Below are positions 57,415 through 64,000 of a DNA stretch of 64,000 bases, in pieces. This DNA comes from Actinomadura spongiicola. Lineage in GTDB: Bacteria > Actinomycetota > Actinomycetes > Streptosporangiales > Streptosporangiaceae. The translations under genes were made by a program, and so were the position numbers. Every line of letters starts with the position of its first letter. Positions within the stretch are counted from its first letter, which is position 1. The DNA lies in contig NZ_QVNQ01000011.1 in NCBI RefSeq assembly GCF_003432485.1, positions 124,001 to 188,000 on the forward strand, written 5' to 3'. A model generated the notes under the pieces. The model ran no database searches. It was not told where the DNA came from and saw nothing but the letters and a program-made list of their open reading frames with translations.

Positions 57415-58952
57415 CGGACCCGGCGGGACCCCCGCCGGACGGGGGCCTCGGACGGGCCGTCGCCGACGCTCAGGCGGGCACCTCCGTTGACCGCGACGGT
57501 CGTCCTGGCCAGATGCTGGGTGACGTGCGCGATCGCGTCGACGTTGGAGTCGAGGAGCTTGAGGTTCACGTTCTTCAGCCGGTCGCACTTCTTGTGGTAG
57601 CACGGGTCGTACGGTTTACCCGCGCTGCCGCCGAACGCCTCGGCCTCCGCGGCGGTCTTCACGCCCTCGGCCCCGGTCGCCATTCCCCCGGCCGGAATGC
57701 CGGCCTCGACGAACGGGCCGTAGTCGGAACGGCCGTCGAACACGTGCTCGGTGGTCGGCAGGTGGCGGCGCTCGAAGTAGTCCCGGAACATCTTCTCGAT
57801 CGCGCCCGAACCGGCGGGCGCCCGGACCCCGGCGCGGACGGAGTGGTCCCCGTCGTACACGCCACGGGTGCCGTTGACCGAGCCGAGCATGTCGAAGTTC
57901 AGGGCCAGCGCGATCGACTTCCGGTCGGACGGCGACAGCGACTTCACGTAATGCGTGGAGCCCCGGAGCCCCTCCTCCTCGGCGCCCCACCACGCGAACC
58001 TGACCCGGTTGCGCAGGCCGTCCTCGCCCAACTCCTTGATCTTCGCGGCGATGGCGAGGAGCGCGGCCGCGCCGGTGCCGTTGTCGTTGATCCCCGGGCC
58101 CGCGGGAACGCTGTCGAGGTGCGCGCCGACCAGCACGACGTTGTCGCCGCGTCCGTGGTCGGTGTCGGCGATGACGTTGGCGGTGCGCCGCTCGCCGTGC
58201 ACGGTGTCGGTCCGCACCCGCAGGTGGAGCCCGCCCTTCTCCGCCGCCTTCGCCAACGCGGCGCCGACCTTGTGGGACGGCCCGATCACCGGAAGCGTCG
58301 ACGGCTTGTTCAGGGTGCCGTTCACCGGCCCCTTCTCCCCGGGCCCGTTGTAGATCACGACGGCGGACGCGCCCGCGGCCTTCGCCTTCGCGGCCTTCGT
58401 CTCGAACGTGCAGGTCCCGCGTCGCAGAAGCGCGATCGAGCCCTTCGGGAAGTCGGTGAAGTCGCGTTTCTCGCAGCCGCTCGTCCCGTCGCCCTTGGAC
58501 GGCAGGTCGACGGCGGTCACCCGCGCGGTCACATCACCCGACCCCGAGTACGCGAACGTGCGGAAGTCCCGGCCCTCCTGGTAGGTCGCCTTCGACGGCT
58601 CCGTCCGGGCCAGCACCGCGTCGGACCGCTCCCGCCAGTACGGGTGCCTGAACTTCTGGATCCGCGGGGTGAGGCCCGCCTTCCGCAGCCGTCCCACCAC
58701 GTATTTCACCGACACGTCGTATCCGGCGCCGCCCGACGCGCGGTTCCCGCCGTTGAAGTCGGCGATCTCCTGGAACGCCCTGAGGTGCGCCTCGACGTCC
58801 TTCGCCCGGACGAGCGCGGCGAGATCGGGACGTGCCTCGACGCTCGTGCCAGCCGACGTCGGCACACCCGACACGACGGGCACGGACAGGAACGCGGCGG
58901 GCAGGCAGGCGGCGGGCAGCGCCACGGCGGCGCCGATGAGCAGCTTGCGCAC
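57411..58952 (-). CDS. Secreted M28 aminopeptidase with PA domain
   Basis: The 513-residue preprotein has a signal peptide (LLIGAAVALPAACLPAAFLS). A PA insert (about 130-225, RRGTCTFETKAAKAKAAGAS) sits in a M28 zinc aminopeptidase domain: AHLDSVPAGPGINDNGTGAA, WWGAEEEGLRGSTHYV, LNFDMLGSVN and YHKKCDRLKNVN. All five zinc ligands appear present. It resembles Streptomyces griseus aminopeptidase. The GTG at 58952 follows AGGAG. It acts outside the cell on N-terminal residues. Confidence 0.95.
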   Translation of the reverse strand: MRKLLIGAAVALPAACLPAAFLSVPVVSGVPTSAGTSVEARPDLAALVRAKDVEAHLRAFQEIADFNGGNRASGGAGYDVSVKYVVGRLRKAGLTPRIQKFRHPYWRERSDAVLARTEPSKATYQEGRDFRTFAYSGSGDVTARVTAVDLPSKGDGTSGCEKRDFTDFPKGSIALLRRGTCTFETKAAKAKAAGASAVVIYNGPGEKGPVNGTLNKPSTLPVIGPSHKVGAALAKAAEKGGLHLRVRTDTVHGERRTANVIADTDHGRGDNVVLVGAHLDSVPAGPGINDNGTGAAALLAIAAKIKELGEDGLRNRVRFAWWGAEEEGLRGSTHYVKSLSPSDRKSIALALNFDMLGSVNGTRGVYDGDHSVRAGVRAPAGSGAIEKMFRDYFERRHLPTTEHVFDGRSDYGPFVEAGIPAGGMATGAEGVKTAAEAEAFGGSAGKPYDPCYHKKCDRLKNVNLKLLDSNVDAIAHVTQHLARTTVAVNGGARLSVGDGPSEAPVRRGSRRVR

Positions 58953-59087
58953 GGGGACTCCTGTGGACGGAGACGGACCAGCAGCGATCCTCGCCGCCCA
59001 CGCCCGACCCGCCGTGATCGGCGCGCCGCCACCGCACCGACCCCATACCGAAGCCTTACCGCACGCCGACCGACTTCCGCGGCCGGC

Positions 59088-59534
59088 TCACTCCGGGGAC
59101 GGCAGGTCGACCGGGAAGCCCGGCGGCGCGGCCTCCAACCAGGCGAGGAAACCCGTCAGCGCCTCCGCGCCCATCGCCAGCTCCACCGTCAGGTCACCGT
59201 CCCTGACCTCGATGATCGTCACATCGGGCGGCAGGCTCTCCGTCTCCTCCGGGCCCGGGCCGCGCCGGTTGGCCACGACAAGGCCCCGGCGGTGAATCAC
59301 CTGCCGGGGCCTGGTCCGGAAACCGAAGACACGATGCCACTGAAGGACATCGCCTTTGTAACGCCCGAAGCCGAGACGCCACGCTCCCGGGACCTCCCCG
59401 TCCCGGGGCAGCTCACGCAGACTGCACTCCACGGTGCCGCCGCCGCGGGCGAACAGCCGGCGCCGCACCACCATTCCCACGTACAGCAGTACCGCGACAA
59501 GGACGACCGCGGCGAGCACCCCGCCCACGTCCAC
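59088..59534 (-). CDS. DUF2550 family membrane protein
   Basis: The protein, about 148 residues, has one N-terminal membrane segment (GGVLAAVVLVAVLLYVGMVV) and the DUF2550 domain (VECSLRELPRDGEVPGAWRL, GFGRYKGDVLQWHRVFGF, PRQVIHRRGLVVANRR). It always follows atpC in actinobacteria (Rv1312), and its function is unknown. The start is uncertain: GTG 59534, GTG 59528 or TTG 59552 are all in frame. It starts about 40 bases after atpC. Confidence 0.88.
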   Translation of the reverse strand: MDVGGVLAAVVLVAVLLYVGMVVRRRLFARGGGTVECSLRELPRDGEVPGAWRLGFGRYKGDVLQWHRVFGFRTRPRQVIHRRGLVVANRRGPGPEETESLPPDVTIIEVRDGDLTVELAMGAEALTGFLAWLEAAPPGFPVDLPSPE

Positions 59535-59574
59535 CGCCAGGTGCTCGCCCAATCTCCCGCCGTCCGCCGAAGCC

Positions 59575-59961
59575 TCAGGCTTCGATGCCCGCCGCGCGCA
59601 GCCGTGCCCGGGCCCGCCGCTCCGGCGTCGCGTCGTCGTTCTCGGCCGCGAGGGCGTCCTCCAACGCCCGCCGGGCGTCCTGGACGTCGATGTCCTTGCC
59701 CAGCTCCGCCTGCTCGGCCAGCACCGACACCTCGTCGGCGGCGACGGAGAAGAAGCCGCTGCCGACCATCGCGAGGAACGGCTCACCGCCGTTCGCCGGC
59801 TCGATCTTCACCACACTGCCGTCGAGGAGGACGCCCAGCACCGGGGCGTGGCCCGGCAGGATGCCGAGCGAGCCCTCGACGGTCTGGGCGACCACCATCT
59901 TGGCCTCGCCGGACCAGATCTCGCGCTCCGGCGAGACCAGCCCGACTCTCAGGTTTGCCAC
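59575..59961 (-). CDS. atpC: ATP synthase epsilon subunit
   Basis: The 128-residue protein begins MANLRVGLVSPEREIWSGEA, with the beta-sandwich GSLGILPGHAPVLGVLLDGS and the C-terminal helical domain QDARRALEDALAAENDDA. It is part of the central stalk and inhibits rotation. The GTG at 59961 has AGGAGG eight bases upstream, a strong ribosome binding site. A large hairpin separates it from atpD. Confidence 0.96.
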   Translation of the reverse strand: MANLRVGLVSPEREIWSGEAKMVVAQTVEGSLGILPGHAPVLGVLLDGSVVKIEPANGGEPFLAMVGSGFFSVAADEVSVLAEQAELGKDIDVQDARRALEDALAAENDDATPERRARARLRAAGIEA

Positions 59962-59980
59962 GTCTGCTTCCTCCTCGGAT

Positions 59981-60016
59981 CCGGAGGGGCCGCCCTGACC
60001 CGGGCGGCCCCTCCGG
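59981..60016 (-). promoter_or_regulatory. 15-bp hairpin between atpD and atpC
   Basis: CCGGAGGGGCCGCCC at 59981-59995 pairs perfectly with 60002-60016 around six bases. It lies six bases after the atpD stop and has no T-tract. It may stabilise upstream mRNA or reduce atpC expression. Confidence 0.6.
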
Positions 60017-60022
60017 AGCGGA

Positions 60023-61453
<1,431 letters not shown>

Positions 61454-61455
61454 TA

Positions 61456-62352
61456 TCACTCCCCGCCAGACTCGGCGAGCGCGTCAGCGCCACCGACGAT
61501 CTCGCTGATTTCCTGGGTGATCGCGGCCTGCCGCGCCTGGTTCATCTGGCGCGTGTAGACCCCGAGCAGTTCGTTGGCATTGTCGGTCGCCGACTTCATC
61601 GCCCGCCGGACGGACGCCTGGAACGACGCCGCCGACTGGAGCAGCATGTGGAAGATGCGGCTCTCGACGTAGTTCGGCAGCAGCAGGTCGAGCGCGGCCG
61701 ACGCGGACGGCTCGAACTCGTAGGCCGGGGGGACCTTCCCGGACTCGGCCTCCTCGATCTCCAACGGCAGCAGTCGCTTGACCTGGACGGCCTGCGTCAG
61801 CATCGAGACGAACTCGGTGTAGACCACGTGGATCTCACCGACCCCGCCCTCCGCGTCGGTCTTCAGGAAGTCCTCGGTGAGCCGTTGCCCGATCCGCTCC
61901 GCGTTCGCGAAGTCGGGCCGGTCGCTGAACCCGTGCCACGTCTCGGCGACCTCCCGGCCCCGGAAGCGGTACCAGGTGATCCCCTTGTTGCCGATCACGT
62001 ATGGGATCGGCTCGCGACCCGCGTCCCGCAGCCGCCTCATCAGCGCCTCGGACTCGCGGATCACGTTGGCGTTGTAGGCGCCGCAGAACCCGCGGTCACT
62101 GGTGATGACCAGGACGGCGCTGCGCCGGTCGGTCGGCTGCTCCTGGAGGAGCGGATGGTCGATCCCGACGTGATGGCTCACCAGCGCGGTCAGGGCCTGG
62201 GTGATCTGGTCGGCGTAGGGCTTGGAGGCCGTCACCGCCTGCTGGGCCTTGACGATCCGCGACGTGGCGATCATCTCCTGGGCACGCGTGATCTTGGCGG
62301 TCGACTTGACCGACTTGATCTGCTGCCGGAGTTGGCGAAGCTGTGCGGCCAT
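61456..62352 (-). CDS. atpG: ATP synthase gamma subunit
   Basis: The 298-residue rotor subunit starts MAAQLRQLRQQIKSVKSTAK and ends VYTRQMNQARQAAITQEISE with the conserved C-terminal helix. An internal loop (SGKVPPAYEFEPSAS) is typical of actinobacteria. It sits five bases after atpA and ends in the atpD ribosome binding site. Confidence 0.97.
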   Translation of the reverse strand: MAAQLRQLRQQIKSVKSTAKITRAQEMIATSRIVKAQQAVTASKPYADQITQALTALVSHHVGIDHPLLQEQPTDRRSAVLVITSDRGFCGAYNANVIRESEALMRRLRDAGREPIPYVIGNKGITWYRFRGREVAETWHGFSDRPDFANAERIGQRLTEDFLKTDAEGGVGEIHVVYTEFVSMLTQAVQVKRLLPLEIEEAESGKVPPAYEFEPSASAALDLLLPNYVESRIFHMLLQSAASFQASVRRAMKSATDNANELLGVYTRQMNQARQAAITQEISEIVGGADALAESGGE

Positions 62353-62357
62353 CGCCG

Positions 62358-63992
62358 TCAGTCCTTCTTGACGCGGGTGATCGTCTCTTGACCCACGGCC
62401 TTCTTGTCGATCGGCTCCACCGGCTCCTCCGCGAGGATCTCGCCCTCGCTGGTCTGGAAGCCCTTCTTGAACTCCGTGATGGCGTTCTTGAGGTTGGTGA
62501 GGGCGTCGTCGGACAGCTTGCCCGTCTCGCGGATCGTGGTCAGGACGCCGCCCTGCTCGCGCTCCACGTAGTCGAGGAACTCGCGCTCGAACCGGCGGAT
62601 GTCCTCGACCGGCACGTCGTCCAGCTCACCGGACGTGCCCGCCCACACCGACACGACCTCCTGCTCGGCCGGGAACGGCGAACCCTGGGGCTGCTTCAGC
62701 AGCTCCACCAGCCGCGATCCGCGGTCGAGCTGCGCGCGGGACGCCGCGTCCAGGTCGGACGCGAACGCGGCGAACGCCTCCAGGTCACGGAACTGCGACA
62801 GGGCGAGGCGCAGCGTACCGGCGACCTGCTTCATCGCCTTGATCTGCGCGTCGCCGCCGACCCGGGACACCGAGATACCGACGTTGATCGCCGGACGGAC
62901 GCCCTGGTTGAACAGGTCCGTCTCCAGGAAGCACTGCCCGTCGGTGATGGAGATGACGTTCGTCGGGATGTAGGCCGACACGTCGTTGCCCTTGGTCTCG
63001 ATGATCGGCAGACCCGTCATCGAACCGCCGCCCATGTCGTCCGACAGCTTCGCGCAGCGCTCCAGCAGCCGGGAGTGCAGGTAGAACACGTCACCGGGGT
63101 AGGCCTCGCGGCCCGGCGGGCGGCGCAGCAGCAGCGACACCGCGCGGTAGGCCTCGGCCTGCTTCGACAGGTCGTCGAAGATGATCAGGACGTGCTTGCC
63201 CTGGTACATCCAGTGCTGCCCGATCGCGGACCCGGTGTAGGGGGCGATGTACTTGAAGCCCGCCGGCTCGGACGCGGGCGCCGCCACGATCGTCGTGTAC
63301 TCCAGCGCGCCGGCCTCCTCCAGGGAGCGGCGCACGTTCGCGATCGTGGAGCCCTTCTGGCCGACCGCGACGTAGATGCAGCGGACCTGCTTGCTCTCGT
63401 CGCCGGACTCCCAGTTCTCCTTCTGGTTGATGATGGTGTCCACGCAGACGGTCGTCTTGCCCGTCTGCCGGTCACCGATGATCAACTGCCGCTGGCCGCG
63501 GCCGATGGGGGTCATCGCGTCGATGGCCTTGATGCCGGTCTGGAGCGGCTCGCTCACCGACTGGCGCTGCACGACGGTCGGGGCCTGCAGTTCGAGCGCG
63601 CGGCGCTCGGTGGACTCGATCGGGCCCTTGCCGTCCAGCGGGTTGCCCAGCGCGTCCACGACGCGACCGAGGAAGGCGTCGCCGACCGGGACCGACAGGA
63701 CCTCGCCGGTCCGCCGGGCCTTCTGGCCCTCCTCGATCTTGCTGAAGTCACCCAGGACAACGGTACCGATCTCGCGCACGTCCAGGTTCAGAGCCAGACC
63801 CCGGGTACCGTCCTCGAACTCGATGAGTTCGTTCGCCATCGCGGACGGCAGCCCCTCGATGTGGGCGATGCCGTCGCCGGAATCGACGACGGTGCCGACC
63901 TCCTCGCGAGCGGCGGCGTCGGGCTCGTACGACTGGACGAAGCGCTCCAGCGCGTTCCGGATCTCGTCCGGACGGATCGTCAGCTCCGCCAT
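62358..63992 (-). CDS. atpA: ATP synthase alpha subunit
   Basis: The 544-residue subunit has the P-loop GDRQTGKTTVCVDTIINQ, the Rossmann region AVGQKGSTIANVRRSLEEAG, VLIIFDDLSKQAEAYRAVSL and SISDGQ-type region ISITDGQCFLETDLFNQGVR. It begins MAELTIRPDEIRNALERFVQ. The C-terminal extension of about 35 residues (GEILAEEPVEPIDKKAVGQE) is of the kind seen in mycobacteria. atpH should lie upstream beyond the window, and only eight bases remain. Confidence 0.98.
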   Translation of the reverse strand: MAELTIRPDEIRNALERFVQSYEPDAAAREEVGTVVDSGDGIAHIEGLPSAMANELIEFEDGTRGLALNLDVREIGTVVLGDFSKIEEGQKARRTGEVLSVPVGDAFLGRVVDALGNPLDGKGPIESTERRALELQAPTVVQRQSVSEPLQTGIKAIDAMTPIGRGQRQLIIGDRQTGKTTVCVDTIINQKENWESGDESKQVRCIYVAVGQKGSTIANVRRSLEEAGALEYTTIVAAPASEPAGFKYIAPYTGSAIGQHWMYQGKHVLIIFDDLSKQAEAYRAVSLLLRRPPGREAYPGDVFYLHSRLLERCAKLSDDMGGGSMTGLPIIETKGNDVSAYIPTNVISITDGQCFLETDLFNQGVRPAINVGISVSRVGGDAQIKAMKQVAGTLRLALSQFRDLEAFAAFASDLDAASRAQLDRGSRLVELLKQPQGSPFPAEQEVVSVWAGTSGELDDVPVEDIRRFEREFLDYVEREQGGVLTTIRETGKLSDDALTNLKNAITEFKKGFQTSEGEILAEEPVEPIDKKAVGQETITRVKKD

Positions 63993-64000
63993 GATTCCTC

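Overview
The window is 64 kb of very GC-rich DNA (roughly 70 percent or more by eye) with strong third-position GC bias, many GTG and a few TTG starts, and several genes whose start codon lies 6-8 bases after a TAnnnT box (leaderless pattern). The gene content (NucS, Mec/CysO/CysM, a DivIVA/FilP-like coiled coil, MEDS-domain anti-sigma regulators, an SCO5389-family protein, DUF3039, DUF2550, DUF6286) points to a filamentous actinomycete, most likely Streptosporangiales/Thermomonosporaceae-like. The genus is an inference. No rRNA, prophage, integrase, transposase or CRISPR array was seen. One tRNA-Leu(TAG) is present.

Layout. 0-2 kb: HxlR regulator and thiolase, with a decayed copy of the HxlR 3' end at the window edge, then a 29-codon ORF with a strong terminator. 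2.2-7.1 kb: an Asp23/Gls24-AmaP-DUF6286 envelope set split by a CitA/CitB-type two-component system. 7.3-11.7 kb: purU, a PLP amino-acid aldolase/deaminase, a SIMPL protein, a zf-HC2 protein, DUF3618, bcp, tRNA-Leu. 11.9-14.9 kb: a compact three-gene MEDS regulatory operon. 14.9-22.6 kb: rdgB-rph-phosphodiesterase-(murI remnant)-thioesterase-cysM-cysO-small ORF-mec-DUF2017-clpS with divergent pncB, followed by pncA and gntK. 23.8-32.5 kb: TPR protein, SF2 helicase, secreted M43-type metalloprotease, DUF3039, AlgH, an LPNTG surface protein, malic enzyme, thioredoxin-TPR. 32.9-39.7 kb: ABC ATPase and permease, DUF3817, DUF4230, thiolase, methylmalonyl-CoA epimerase, FilP-like coiled coil. 39.9-46.5 kb: AI-2E transporter, two alpha/beta hydrolases, a zinc-binding protein, fused 3-hydroxyacyl-CoA dehydrogenase, LLM oxidoreductase, SCO5389-family protein. 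46.6-54 kb: two tiny basic-protein genes with homologous leaders, nucS, a Ser/Thr kinase lying between two copies of the nucS 3' end, DUF3224, M50 protease, TetR/NmrA pair, aldehyde dehydrogenase. 54-64 kb: GMC oxidoreductase, cobalamin adenosyltransferase, DUF4097 lipoprotein, M28 peptidase, DUF2550 and the ATP synthase genes atpC-D-G-A, running off the right edge.

From about 15 to 64 kb the order of the housekeeping genes matches, in inverted orientation, the Mycobacterium tuberculosis block Rv1304-Rv1341 as I remember it (atp, DUF2550, adenosyltransferase, nucS, mce, thiolase, thioredoxin, pncB, clpS, DUF2017, mec, cysO, cysM, murI, phosphodiesterase, rph, rdgB). Against that backbone the insertions and losses stand out: murI is reduced to a C-terminal remnant, and the Ser/Thr kinase segment looks acquired (flanking 29-bp repeats, lower GC, two TTA codons).

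The genes share several functions. PncA and PncB both feed nicotinamide/nicotinate salvage. Mec, CysO and CysM form the sulfur-carrier cysteine route. The epimerase and the cobalamin adenosyltransferase serve methylmalonyl-CoA metabolism, and two thiolases plus the 3-hydroxyacyl-CoA dehydrogenase serve acyl-CoA degradation. The strongest candidates for something undescribed are the two tiny basic-protein genes that share a long, identically spaced leader module, the kinase segment at the nucS 3' end, the MEDS triad, and the 29-codon ORF with its private terminator.
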